Shown here: positions 18,245-27,301 of the stretch, piece by piece | Position numbering within the stretch: the stretch's first letter is position 1 | Layout: every line of letters begins with the position of its first letter | Assembly (NCBI GenBank): GCA_029260015.1 | Contig: JAJDEB010000036.1 | Location: 372,001-436,000 of the forward strand | DNA length: 64,000 nt | Source: Phycisphaerae bacterium | GTDB taxonomy: Bacteria > Planctomycetota > Phycisphaerae > UBA1845 | Direction of reading: 5' to 3' | Made by a program: the position numbers and the translations under genes | The notes under the pieces: model-generated | The model's input: the letters and a program-made list of their open reading frames with translations, nothing else | Told to the model about the DNA's origin: nothing | Databases searched by the model: none

Positions 18245-20956
18245 TTAGTTCAAGTTGATGTTTGCAGCCGTGCAAGCCGCGTCGCTGTCGAAGTAACCCA
18301 TCAACTGCAATTCGTTTTGGGTCACTGCACTGTCAGCGGTTGCCGAGGTGAAGAGGTAAACGGCCATTCCGTCGTCAGCGTTCGAGTTAAGAACGGCAAA
18401 GACAGCCACATCACCAACGGTTTCATTTGACAAGGCACCGATTGCAGCGTTGACAGTTGCAAACACGTCTGCGTTTGCACCGTTGGCACCGAGGTCGGCA
18501 CCAACGTTGAAGAAGAACAGACCCGAGACATTGAGGTCGGCAGCACCAACGGCGGTGTTGTTGCCATCGTTGTCCGTGGCCAGTGCCGTACGTAGGGCAC
18601 CTGAAATCTGGACAAGGTCTTCACTGACGTCAAACTCGTCGCCCACACCAACTTGGTCGGCGTCGGTCAGGTTTGCGGTCACTGCTGCGGCAGTGTCATC
18701 AACGCTCAAGTAGGCGATGATCTGAATCGAGTTGGCAGTCGCCCCGCCAAGATCCATCGTGTCTGCACCAGGACCACCAACCAGCGTGGCATCGGTCGTG
18801 GCATTGTCATTGACGGCAAAGGTGTCGTCGTTGTCGGTACCAATGATGGTCGTATCCTGAGTGACACCCGACACGTCGATGTTGGCTTCAGCGTCACCAG
18901 TCATGCCCGAGGCGTCGACCGTGGTGAGTGCCGCGGAAGCAGCCAACACGTCAATCTGGAAGTCTTCATCACCCAGAACGTTAAGCGTTGCACACTTGTT
19001 GGCGGTAAGATCACCAGCATTGTTTGCACCAACGGTGGAGGTGATATTAAGTGTTTCCACCTCTGCAACAACCAGTTGTTCACCGGCACCAAAAGTACAA
19101 GCCGTATCATCTTCACCAAGCGTGATGTTGACCACGTCGTTGTTCGAGCCGACGCTGCCAGCCCCATCGATATTGAGGGTGCAGAAGTCGACCGCTCCGA
19201 AGATCGTAATCGGGGTGTTCTTCGCAACGTTGTCAGCCTGCGTGTCGTTGTTACCAGTGAAGATAACGCGACCCGGAGTCAGGTTGTCGAAATCAACGGT
19301 GACAGCACCGGAAATTTCGTACTCTTCGACGCCCGCGATATCCATGTCTTCAAGGGTAACTGCACTGCTCGTCGCCAAGCGGTCGTTGCCCGTACCGGTA
19401 TCGATTGAGTCATTGTCATCGAGCGTGGTACCGGTGCGAACGACGTCATCGCCGGTTCCAGTAGTGATCGTCACGTCGTTACCGTTGTCGATGTCAATGT
19501 CCAAGTTGCCCGTGGCGGTTGAGCCGTCAACGGTACTTGCATTCGGCAGATCGCCGAGCGTGACGTTGTCTGGACCAGTGATGTTAATCGTACCACCTTC
19601 GTCATCGGAATCGTCACCGGAGTTGATAGTGTCGACGACGTTGTCGCCGCCACAACCTTCGATGTTGATCGTTTCAGGGCCTTCGTTGTTGTCGTTTTCT
19701 TCCCAGAGTTCGAGCGTATCAAGATCGGCACCATCAAGCACGACAGTCACCGATTCGCCCGCACCAGTGTTGAACAGGTCGTCAGCAACGGTAACTTCAA
19801 AGTCGTCGCCACCGTCACCACCAATGATGTGAACTTCTGGAATGGCCGGCAACTCTTCGAGGTTTAGATCGTCGTTACCATTGTTGTAAGCGACAGCCAT
19901 CACACCGTTGTAGTTGGAACAATTAATAGTGATGCCGTTGTCCAACGCACGAACATAGAGTTCTTCGACGTTGTTCATGTCGATCGACGGAACGCTGTCG
20001 TCCGTGACGATGAAGTTCGCACGATCCATGCCACCTTGACCATTGATGTCGTCACCGATTGAGATGGTGTTACCGTCAGCCGTACCATCGCGGGTACCGG
20101 TGATGGTGTCATCGCCAGGGCCCGACATGATCAGGTCGATCAGGTTGGTCAACACGACGTTGTTCGCCGGGTTGTTGTTCTCGCATGCGTCGGTGGCTTC
20201 GTTGCAGGTTTCACCTTCTGCACATGGGTCGCCTGATGACTCGCAGTTGAACGAGTTGGTGTTGCATGACTCGGTACCGTTGCAGAACAGACCGTCATCG
20301 GGGCAGTCGCCGTTGCTGTTGCAATCGGGGATGACAATGTCAACGCAAACGTTGTCGATGCACTCTTGATCAGCTTCGCAGTCGCCGTTGCTTGTGCAAT
20401 CGACGGCCGGGGCATCACAGGAGTCGGTTTCGTCGTTGCAGGTTTCGCCCGCAGCTTCGTCACAAGGATTGCCAGTGGCGCTGCAGAGACCGTTGCTTCC
20501 GCATGACTCAACGCCCGTGCAGAACAGACCGTCGTCGCAGCTTGCGTCGTCGGTGCAACTATCCACGCACTCATCGGTTTCCTCGTCGCAGCTCTCGCCT
20601 TCCGCACAAGGAGCCGTACCGGCATCACAGGTGTTCTCGGCACTGCAGGTTTCGTCACCGTTGCAGAATGCGGAATCGTCGCAATCGGCAGCCGAGACAC
20701 AGTCGACACATTCGCCGTCTGCTGGGTTGCAGACTTGGTCGGCACAATCGACCGAAGTGTTGCTGCAGACGGCTTCACCATCAACAGCTTCACACGTGTC
20801 AGTTGTGCATGCGTCTGAGTCGTCACAGACATTTGCGGCTGCGCACGGGTCATTGACCGCACATCCAGTCGCGACCAGCAACGCGAGCGCTGGCACGCAG
20901 TAAATAAGGGCGGTTGCGATCCGCCTCTTGTTCCAAATTCTTGAAGTAGCTTGCAT
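18245..20956 (-). CDS. Large acidic RTX/S-layer-like lipoprotein with N-terminal Cys-rich repeats
   Basis: 903 residues; GGAGG sits about 9 nt before the ATG. Lipoprotein signal ALALLVATGC (Cys about 32). Residues about 38-265 carry CTDC-type repeats (CDDSDACTTDTC, CDDGLFCTGVESC and similar), as in the giant phosphoesterases. The rest is Asp/Asn/Gly/Thr-rich and almost free of Lys and Arg, with RTX-like turns (GPGDDTITGT, GTGNDRLATS, GGPGADTMDLGG) and phrases typical of RsaA-like S-layer proteins (VETLNITSTV, ALTTVDASGMTGDAEANI). It probably forms a calcium-binding beta-roll on the surface. Monocistronic: a terminator follows and 1.1 kb of non-coding DNA precedes it. Whether it is a structural layer or an adhesin cannot be told from sequence. 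Confidence 0.8.
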   Translation of the reverse strand: MQATSRIWNKRRIATALIYCVPALALLVATGCAVNDPCAAANVCDDSDACTTDTCEAVDGEAVCSNTSVDCADQVCNPADGECVDCVSAADCDDSAFCNGDETCSAENTCDAGTAPCAEGESCDEETDECVDSCTDDASCDDGLFCTGVESCGSNGLCSATGNPCDEAAGETCNDETDSCDAPAVDCTSNGDCEADQECIDNVCVDIVIPDCNSNGDCPDDGLFCNGTESCNTNSFNCESSGDPCAEGETCNEATDACENNNPANNVVLTNLIDLIMSGPGDDTITGTRDGTADGNTISIGDDINGQGGMDRANFIVTDDSVPSIDMNNVEELYVRALDNGITINCSNYNGVMAVAYNNGNDDLNLEELPAIPEVHIIGGDGGDDFEVTVADDLFNTGAGESVTVVLDGADLDTLELWEENDNNEGPETINIEGCGGDNVVDTINSGDDSDDEGGTINITGPDNVTLGDLPNASTVDGSTATGNLDIDIDNGNDVTITTGTGDDVVRTGTTLDDNDSIDTGTGNDRLATSSAVTLEDMDIAGVEEYEISGAVTVDFDNLTPGRVIFTGNNDTQADNVAKNTPITIFGAVDFCTLNIDGAGSVGSNNDVVNITLGEDDTACTFGAGEQLVVAEVETLNITSTVGANNAGDLTANKCATLNVLGDEDFQIDVLAASAALTTVDASGMTGDAEANIDVSGVTQDTTIIGTDNDDTFAVNDNATTDATLVGGPGADTMDLGGATANSIQIIAYLSVDDTAAAVTANLTDADQVGVGDEFDVSEDLVQISGALRTALATDNDGNNTAVGAADLNVSGLFFFNVGADLGANGANADVFATVNAAIGALSNETVGDVAVFAVLNSNADDGMAVYLFTSATADSAVTQNELQLMGYFDSDAACTAANINLN

Positions 20957-22057
20957 CAGTCAGAAACCTCCAGCAAAAGAGTTATTTGTTTTTGATCCTA
21001 GTGTACACTGGTACGCGGATTCAGTTCTCAAAACCGTACATCACGCACCAGCATCATTGCGGGCGCGCCCAATCTCAATTTAACGTCTTCTCCACACCAA
21101 TCGATTCAAAACCATCTTTCCAAGCCACTGCGCTTGCGAAGCCAAAGCCCCGAAAACTCAAACCCAGTCAGACTTAAACCCGGTCAGACTTGTTGTCCTC
21201 GATTGATCCCAGCAAAGCTGTTTTGACCCATCTGTTTTAGTAATGATCCAGCACGCTTATCTAAAACTCGCCGAAAACCGCGACCACGCGCCAACGGAAC
21301 CTTCGGTTTTTTGCGAGTCCGATGCAAATTAGCGTTTGCTGCACATTCGGGGGATGCCTAAACGCTTACTTTTTGATTACTTCTTGAACCCGTAATACTT
21401 GATTCAGTAATCCTTGCCATCAATGCGATCTCAGCCCAACGAGCCGATTTCAGTTAAACTCTGATGACAAAAGCCGTAAACGCTTGTGCCTCCTTGCATT
21501 TCAAAGCGACGATGGGCGGGAGTGATCAGCCCGCACAGTACCGCTATCTGCGTCCAACGCGGGCGAATTGTAGGTATTGCCGAATTCAAGTCAACACCCA
21601 AATTCCAAATTACCTCCGTAACCACGCTACGCCCTCAGTCTTTTCTGCCCCGCAAAAACAGGACAAAATGTTATGCCCGTATCGACGCGTTCCATCCGTC
21701 TTCTTGAATAAATCACCCGTTGCAGCAACCCTGAAATCGATCCCTCCGGCCACATCGCACTTCATTTCACGCGCTATTGCCTACAATTCTTACATTTGGA
21801 CGCTTCGTGGGTAGATTCCCGCTGTCTTGCGGACCGTGCAGCCCAGTCTGTGAAATTCGATCATTTCAATACTGATAACCAACTTACCCAAACCACCCGG
21901 ATCGCCTGTTTGCTATACGCATGGGCTACGATTTGATACGCCAACTTGTTGCGCCAATGACATCGCATTCGATGCAATTACTGAATTTCTCAATCAAAAT
22001 CCATCGAATTGACCTCTACTCTTGTAAGTTCTCGCCACCTTTGCAATTCTGCCGCGA
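20957..22057. other. 1.1-kb intergenic region, no gene supported
   Basis: The region is more AT-rich than its surroundings. It contains a short tandem (CAGTCAGACTTAAACC / CGGTCAGACTTG, 21163-21191) and an orphan plus-strand hairpin with a T run near 21278-21320. No frame longer than about 116 codons has recognisable content. It likely contains the promoter for the S-layer-like gene at its left end. Confidence 0.5.
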
Positions 22058-23272
22058 CTAGTCCGTGGCCACTGGGTCACGAACCGCTCCCTGCGTGCGA
22101 AGGCCGGCTTCGATCTGCCGCGTCAGATCATCAAGGATATTCATAAATACGATATAGGCGTGATACGGTCCATCGAGATGGGAAGTCAATTGCTTTGAAT
22201 GGTCGGCTGCCCTGTCGAGCATGCTCATCGCGAGCAAATACTCCGCCCCCTGAAGCGTGCGCCACGTATCAAGCAAAGGCCCCTCACCAAGCGCATTTGC
22301 CACTGACTCTATCGCATACAACTGATGGGCTGCGTGCGATTGCATCGACCCTCCTAACCATGGGGAAAGCGTGCCACCCCATTCGGAGGGTGAAACATGA
22401 CGCCCCAGGTGCAACTCGCCAGCCGCTTCGTTGTCAGCCAGCGCCTCCGACACCGTCCGAAATGCCCCGCCCTTTTCAACAACTTTTTCCGGCAGGTATC
22501 GCAGAAACTCAAAAATGCCACCATCTGTCACAAAACGTTTGCCGAAGACTTCGTAATCAAGAAACAAGCCAACCACACCTTCGGCAGACAAACCAACCAA
22601 CCGATCGGCAAAATTCGGCGCGACCAGCGCTTCGAGCCCATCGACACCGCCCGTAAATGATTCTGAAATCTGCGCACTCGTTTCCGGATCGCGCATCAAT
22701 ACCGGCGTTTCCGAAGGACCGCATGCGTACACCCGATGGCAACTGCGACCCGCCAGCGCTTCCTGGGGTGCGTCGCACAGAATTCCGTTGAATCCCAGAT
22801 GCCCCACAGTGCTGGCCAACTGCTCACTGCAAATCAACTCCGTGTTTCGAAACACATTGGGTGACTGCCCGAATAGTTCAACAACACGATCGCGATGGCG
22901 GGCGACATCGGCACCGAACGCCTGAAGTGAATACGCGAAACCAAGTCCTTGATGATATGGCGTACCCAGCAATTCGACGGAGCCGGATTGAATCAAGTCC
23001 GCAAACGAACCGATGGCCTCTGGAACGTATTGTTCAATGAGATCGAGCGCGATCCCCGAGATGCTAATGGATAAACGAAACCGCCCTTCGAGCTTTCGGA
23101 TGGCTGACACGAGGATTCGATTGGTCGGAAGGATGCACTCTTGAACGTATCGCGTGCATAATTCACGCGTGCGGTACGCGTCGAAATAGTGGGCTTGCTG
23201 GTCAATGGAACGATATCGCCCCAAGACGCGTGGTACATGGGCATGGAGGGCCAGTACAATTGACCCATTCAT
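22058..23272 (-). CDS. GH57 family glycoside hydrolase (alpha-amylase/glucanotransferase type)
   Basis: 404 residues from the ATG at 23272 (MNGSIVLALHAHVPRVLG); a longer frame starts at 23350 but overlaps the upstream gene. GH57 landmarks: the first-strand HAHVP, the nucleophile region VFRNTELICSEQLA (Glu in RNTE) and GFNGILCDA, and the acid/base region FLDYEVFGKR. The C-terminal helical part (about 300-400) fits the family. These enzymes cleave or transfer alpha-glucans in the cytoplasm. The upstream GT4 gene ends 46 bp before it, and GT4-GH57 pairs commonly work in glycogen-like polymer or alpha-glucan metabolism. Exact specificity cannot be assigned. Confidence 0.85.
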   Translation of the reverse strand: MNGSIVLALHAHVPRVLGRYRSIDQQAHYFDAYRTRELCTRYVQECILPTNRILVSAIRKLEGRFRLSISISGIALDLIEQYVPEAIGSFADLIQSGSVELLGTPYHQGLGFAYSLQAFGADVARHRDRVVELFGQSPNVFRNTELICSEQLASTVGHLGFNGILCDAPQEALAGRSCHRVYACGPSETPVLMRDPETSAQISESFTGGVDGLEALVAPNFADRLVGLSAEGVVGLFLDYEVFGKRFVTDGGIFEFLRYLPEKVVEKGGAFRTVSEALADNEAAGELHLGRHVSPSEWGGTLSPWLGGSMQSHAAHQLYAIESVANALGEGPLLDTWRTLQGAEYLLAMSMLDRAADHSKQLTSHLDGPYHAYIVFMNILDDLTRQIEAGLRTQGAVRDPVATD

Positions 23273-23318
23273 TGCGGTGCCACTTTTGTGGGCACTATCA
23301 GGCTCGACACCATGGGTA

Positions 23319-24878
23319 TCAGACACTCTGGCCCGCCTGTTCGTGATCAACTGACGCCCGCTTCGGCACCGATTGGCGATTCAATAAAGCTTGGTAGACT
23401 CCAACGACAGCTTGCGCTGCGATGCCCCAATTCAGATTTTGAACTTCAAACCCGCCATGCTTTCGCAGCGCCGCCTGCAATGGAGGATGACGCAAGACAG
23501 CCACGATCTTGTCGGCCATATCGTCGATGTCCCAGAAGTCGGTCTTGAGCATGTGACGCATGACCTCAGACACACCCGACTGCCGCGAAACCAACACGGG
23601 CACATCGAAGCTCGCCGCTTCCAGCGCCGCGATGCCAAACGGATCAGACACGCTGGGCATCACATACAAATCCGCCGACCGAAATGCCCGTTCCACTTCG
23701 TCACCGCGAAGAAAGCCCGGAAAGATCACCCGATCGGAAATGCCCAGTTGGTCGGCCAAGCGCATGGTTTGTTCTAGAAGTTCGCCGCTACCTGCCATGA
23801 TGAAGCGCACGTTGCCGAACACCTCAAGCACTTTGCGGGCAGCCGCCAGAAAGTATTCCGGTCCTTTCTGCAGCGTCATCCGCCCCATGAATAGAACGAT
23901 CTTTTCGTCGCGAACAATGTTGGATGGTTTCGGTCGGTTGGCTTGGGCACGATCGACGCCATTGTAAATGACATTGATCTTTGATTCATCCAAACCATAT
24001 CGACGGATCAGAACATCCTTGGCCATGTGACTGACGGCGATGATCGCATCTGCCTTCGCGAGCGATTGCTTCTCGATCTCGAAAATGCGCTGATCGACCT
24101 GGCGGGCGGTGCGTTCGTATTCGGTTGAATGTACATGGGCGATGAACGGTTTGCCCGAAGTTTCTGCGATTGCGGCGCCAGCTTGGAACGTCATCCAATC
24201 GTGGGCATGAACGCATGCGAACTCGCGCCCTGCTGCGGCTTGGATCGCCTGATGGGTATAGCAATCGACTTCGGCGAAGAGGCTTTCGCGACCTTCCTCT
24301 GCCGAGGGTTCCGGTTCGACATGCCGCTCTGCATGCTGACCAACCGCCGCGTCTTGACTTGATGCCCCGCCACTTGCTGCGACCCCACCGTCTCCCGATT
24401 CGCCGGAACGTTGATACGGCTGCAAACCGACGTTGATGCGAATGAATTCGAGGTGCGGATGACTCGTTAGATCGCCAAAAACGGAAGCGTCATGTTCGCC
24501 AATCGATTGACCGCGTGCGGCCGCCGCATCCCAACTGTCAGCCACTCGGCTGCGCTCAGCCCCGTAAGTCGCGCCGACAATCGAATCGGGCTTGCCCGCA
24601 AGTGAGACCGTATCAACACCGTCAGGAACGGAGTCATCAGCGTCACCGGGTGCCGACATGATAAAGTCGATTCCGACCCCCATCTGCGAAAGCGCCCGAC
24701 AGAGGCCCTGACAAGCCGTCCCCACCCCACCCGAAAGATAAGCTGGAAAAGCCCAGCCAAGCATCAAGATGCGGCCCGAAATGGTAGCAGTAACATCGCT
24801 GCCCTCGCGCAATAAAGCGGTTGGCGAGTTCGTTTTCTTCGAGTTAGATGAAGGGCGCACGGACTTCATGGGCGACAT
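23319..24878 (-). CDS. GT4-family glycosyltransferase (glycogen-synthase-like)
   Basis: 519 residues. A non-conserved N-terminal 35 residues precede the GT-B N-domain (GRILMLGWAFPAYLSGGVGT with the Gly-rich loop). HVHSTEYERT (about 250), IAVSHMAKDVLIRRYGLDE, then the C-domain with IVLFMGRMTLQKGPEYFLAA (about 330) and the nucleotide-sugar binding segment DPFGIAALEAASFDVPVLVS. A variable insert at about 130-205 is Ser/Gly/Glu-rich and lineage-specific. Probably transfers glucose from an NDP-glucose donor to an alpha-glucan, with the GH57 protein encoded just downstream. The start could also be the ATG at 24869; no strong ribosome site distinguishes them. Confidence 0.85.
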   Translation of the reverse strand: MSPMKSVRPSSNSKKTNSPTALLREGSDVTATISGRILMLGWAFPAYLSGGVGTACQGLCRALSQMGVGIDFIMSAPGDADDSVPDGVDTVSLAGKPDSIVGATYGAERSRVADSWDAAAARGQSIGEHDASVFGDLTSHPHLEFIRINVGLQPYQRSGESGDGGVAASGGASSQDAAVGQHAERHVEPEPSAEEGRESLFAEVDCYTHQAIQAAAGREFACVHAHDWMTFQAGAAIAETSGKPFIAHVHSTEYERTARQVDQRIFEIEKQSLAKADAIIAVSHMAKDVLIRRYGLDESKINVIYNGVDRAQANRPKPSNIVRDEKIVLFMGRMTLQKGPEYFLAAARKVLEVFGNVRFIMAGSGELLEQTMRLADQLGISDRVIFPGFLRGDEVERAFRSADLYVMPSVSDPFGIAALEAASFDVPVLVSRQSGVSEVMRHMLKTDFWDIDDMADKIVAVLRHPPLQAALRKHGGFEVQNLNWGIAAQAVVGVYQALLNRQSVPKRASVDHEQAGQSV

Positions 24879-25024
24879 GCCAGAAGCGCGATACCGCGCA
24901 GATTGGGAAACAAGGAATTATCTAGGGCAAAACCGAGTTGGAGTATAGCGCACGCCCTGTGTGTGTCAATTCAATAGGCCTCTCGCGAGAGTGGGTTACA
25001 ACACGCCCTGTACCCTGCGATGAA

Positions 25025-25651
25025 TTACTTGCGATACGCGGAGAGTTCCTCAACCAGCTCCACAATGACCCGGCCGCTTTGCGTTTTGTCGAGCGTGACG
25101 GCTTCGCGCCATGGTTGACCTTCGACCTTGATTTCGATCGTTGATGCGGCGCTTTGCATGGCTTCGATGCGATTCATCACGATGGCGTTGCAGCCTTTCG
25201 CTCGCAACTTTTCTTCGGCCTTGCGGTGGGCGTCCACGTCTTGAAGCGCGAAACCAATAACGATGCGATGGTCTTTCACTTTGCCGAGTGCTGCACAAAT
25301 ATCTGGAGTGGGCTCGAGTTCGACGGTCAGTTCACTTTCACTCTTGGGCGGTTTGCTGGCGTGGCGGACTTTCGGTCGCCAGTCGGTGACCGCAGCGGCC
25401 ATGATGGCTGCGTCGCACTCGGCGAAGCGCGTTGTGGCTTCGTGGTACATCTGCTGGGCCGTCGTCACGCGAACGAGATCAACCTGCGGCGGGGTGATTT
25501 GCGTCGGACCGGTAATCAAGACAACTTCATGACCGCGTTGTGCGGCGGCGGCGGCGATGGCGTAACCCATTTGGCCGGTTGAACCATTGCTGATGAATCG
25601 GACAGGATCGAAGTGCTCGCGGGTGGGGCCAGCCGTGATCAGGATTCGCAA
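25025..25651 (-). CDS. coaB: Phosphopantothenate-cysteine ligase (stand-alone CoaB)
   Basis: 208 residues from a TTG at 25651 (TTG CGA ATC CTG) that has GGAG 7 nt upstream and starts exactly at the conserved RILITAGPTRE. The longer frame begins with a GTG at 25693 inside a palindromic repeat. Motifs: AGPTREHFDPVRFISNGSTG (substrate loop), GYAIAAAAAQRG, MAAAVTDW and a Lys-containing KPPKSESE segment, then IVIGFALQD. It joins Cys to 4'-phosphopantothenate in CoA synthesis (probably CTP- or ATP-dependent; not decidable here). In most bacteria it is fused to CoaC; here it follows as a separate gene, 89 bp after coaC. Confidence 0.9.
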   Translation of the reverse strand: MRILITAGPTREHFDPVRFISNGSTGQMGYAIAAAAAQRGHEVVLITGPTQITPPQVDLVRVTTAQQMYHEATTRFAECDAAIMAAAVTDWRPKVRHASKPPKSESELTVELEPTPDICAALGKVKDHRIVIGFALQDVDAHRKAEEKLRAKGCNAIVMNRIEAMQSAASTIEIKVEGQPWREAVTLDKTQSGRVIVELVEELSAYRK

Positions 25652-25690
25652 TCGTTCGCTCCAATCCAGCCCGCCGTCGCAGTCGTATCG

Positions 25691-25729
25691 CACTGCTCAC
25701 ACAACGCACCGCTCACAGAGCAGTGGCAC
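25691..25729. repeat. CACTGCTC...GAGCAGTG palindromic repeat between coaC and coaB
   Basis: CACTGCTCACA at one end pairs with an imperfect GAGCAGTGGCAC at the other. The same palindrome occurs twice at 41701-41769 and in a decayed form near 54224-54242. Confidence 0.7.
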
Positions 25730-25740
25730 GGCAACACACT

Positions 25741-26376
25741 TCACCTGGCACTTGATTTTGAATGGTTCGGAAGCAACTCGACAATGGCATCCACGATCGA
25801 TGTCGGTTCCTCTAGTCGTCCTTTGCCAACTGTGCGACACGCGAGCCAACCTTCGCCCGGGCCAATCAGGTGGTAACCGAACTTCTTTACGCGGGCTACG
25901 TTGGCTGCGACTGCCGGATTCGCCCACATGCGGTCGTTCATCGCCGGGGCAAATAGCACCGGACAGTTCACCGAAGTCAGCAACGTCGAGAGCAAATCGT
26001 CCGCCAACCCGTTGGCTGTCTTGGCGATGATGTTGGCGGTAGCCGGCGCGACGACGAACACGTCAGCCGCATCGGTCAATTTGATGTGCTGGGAATCGTA
26101 GGCGTACTGCGGTTTCCAAAGGCTGGTGAGAACCTTGCGTCCGCTGAGCGCTTCAAATGTCAGCGGGCCAACGAATTTCGTCGCCGACTTGGTCATCACG
26201 CAGGTCACGCCCGCGCCGCGCTGCACCAGATCGGACACCACCGAACAGACTTTGTAAACAGCAATGCCGCCGCAAATCCCCACGACGATTTCAAAACCGC
26301 TCAGATCTTGCGGTGTGATGGGATTAGCGCCTTCCGGAACAGTATCGCCCGTGGAATCTGGCTTATGCGCCGTCAT
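25741..26376 (-). CDS. coaC: Phosphopantothenoylcysteine decarboxylase (stand-alone CoaC)
   Basis: 211 residues from the ATG at 26376. The HFCD flavoprotein fold is evident: IVVGICGGIAVYK (FMN loop), catalytic-His region SQHIKLTDAADVFVVAPATANIIAK, the APAMNDRMW motif and the flexible flap WLACRTVGKGRL carrying the active-site Cys. It decarboxylates phosphopantothenoyl-cysteine to 4'-phosphopantetheine. The start codon lies within the last codons of rpoZ (14-bp overlap), and AGGGCGAGG inside rpoZ serves as the ribosome site, so translation is likely coupled. Followed by coaB. Confidence 0.92.
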   Translation of the reverse strand: MTAHKPDSTGDTVPEGANPITPQDLSGFEIVVGICGGIAVYKVCSVVSDLVQRGAGVTCVMTKSATKFVGPLTFEALSGRKVLTSLWKPQYAYDSQHIKLTDAADVFVVAPATANIIAKTANGLADDLLSTLLTSVNCPVLFAPAMNDRMWANPAVAANVARVKKFGYHLIGPGEGWLACRTVGKGRLEEPTSIVDAIVELLPNHSKSSAR

Positions 26377-26590
26377 CCTCGCCCTCTTCGTCGGGTGTGT
26401 ATTCTTTGACGTCGATTTTGCCTTCGTTGATTTCCTGAACGACAACTTCGATGTCGCTCAGGCCCTTGGTCTCGACCATGGGGCGAGCGCCTTGCAGCAA
26501 CTCGACCAGGCGGCGCTGAATCAGTGCGGTCAAACGAAACCGCCCGCCAACCTTGGCAATCAACTCGTCACTCTTAAGTCCTTCAATCAT
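26363..26590 (-). CDS. rpoZ: RNA polymerase omega subunit
   Basis: 75 residues; DELIAKVGGRFRLTALIQRRLVELLQGARPMVE is the omega/Rpb6 signature region (helices contacting beta prime). The acidic tail (YTPDEEGEDDGA) is as in many homologues. A GAGGTACAGAG ribosome site precedes the ATG. The position between gmk and coaC matches the widespread gmk-rpoZ-coaBC order. The 3' end overlaps coaC by 14 bp. Confidence 0.93.
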   Translation of the reverse strand: MIEGLKSDELIAKVGGRFRLTALIQRRLVELLQGARPMVETKGLSDIEVVVQEINEGKIDVKEYTPDEEGEDDGA

Positions 26591-26643
26591 CTCTGTACCT
26601 CAAACAAATCCTGCAACCGTGTACCTGCGTTACGTTTTATTTT

Positions 26644-26708
26644 GTAGGGTGGGCCGTGCCCACCAATCCGTTAGATATTTGAAAGGCGGTGGGCACGGCC
26701 CACCCTAC
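26644..26708. repeat. GTAG-headed REP pair (GTAGGGTGGGCC family); carries the gmk stop codon
   Basis: Inverted copies at 26644-26664 and 26688-26708 (GTAGGGTGGGCC-GTGCCCACC). The TAG stop of gmk (26707-26705) is the TAG of the right-hand element's GTAG head. A potential long hairpin lies between gmk and rpoZ. Confidence 0.88.
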
Positions 26709-27301
26709 CCCGTGATGATCTCAATGATCTCATTGACTGTATCATCGAGCACGTCATTCGTCACAAAATGCTGATAGCAACCCGAGTCCCTCGCGATGGC
26801 GATCTCACCGTCGGCTTTTTGCAACCGGCGGGCCATGATGTCTGCCGACTCGGTCTTTCGTCCTTCCAACCGGGCTTTGAGCGAATCAAAGTCTGGCGGC
26901 AACACGAATATTCGACACGAATTGGGCATCTGGCTGGCAATCTGAACGCCACCCTGAACGTCGATTTCGGTGATGACGATTTTGCCCTGTTCGATCCACC
27001 GCTTCACCGGGGCAGCCGGCGTGCCGTACCAATGCCCGCAATACTCTGCCGACTCCAAAAACTCGCCATTCGCACGGCGGCGATCGAAGTCGGGCGGCTC
27101 GATGTATTCGTAGCTCGACCCTGCTGCCTCGCTGCCACGAAGCGGACGGGTTGTGGCTGACACACTCCAAACCGCTTGCGGTAACCGCTCCAACAACAGG
27201 TTGCAGATTGAAGTCTTACCCGTGCCCGACGGTCCGCTGATAACGACCAGATTCCCATTACCAGTCGCAGCTTTTGGGTTCGACTGGGCACTACTCAACA
27301 T
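26705..27301 (-). CDS. gmk: Guanylate kinase
   Basis: 198 residues. P-loop ISGPSGTGKTSICNLL (about 21-34), GMP-binding region SVSATTRPLRGSE and EFLESAEYCGHWYGTP, IVITEIDVQGG (Walker-B-like), and FVLPPDFDSLKARLEGRKTE lid. It phosphorylates GMP to GDP. The ATG overlaps the yicC stop by 11 bp, so the two are translationally linked; rpoZ follows after a REP pair. The stop codon lies in that REP. Confidence 0.95.
   Translation of the reverse strand: MLSSAQSNPKAATGNGNLVVISGPSGTGKTSICNLLLERLPQAVWSVSATTRPLRGSEAAGSSYEYIEPPDFDRRRANGEFLESAEYCGHWYGTPAAPVKRWIEQGKIVITEIDVQGGVQIASQMPNSCRIFVLPPDFDSLKARLEGRKTESADIMARRLQKADGEIAIARDSGCYQHFVTNDVLDDTVNEIIEIITG

Noticed and set aside
18861..19832. 323-codon plus-strand open frame opposite the S-layer-like gene
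   Set aside because: It is an antisense shadow of a low-complexity coding sequence (Ser/Val/Pro-rich), with no domain and no ribosome site; the minus-strand lipoprotein has full support.
21278..21320. Plus-strand terminator in the 1.1-kb intergenic region
   Set aside because: An imperfect stem with a T run is present, but there is no plus-strand gene upstream for it to end.
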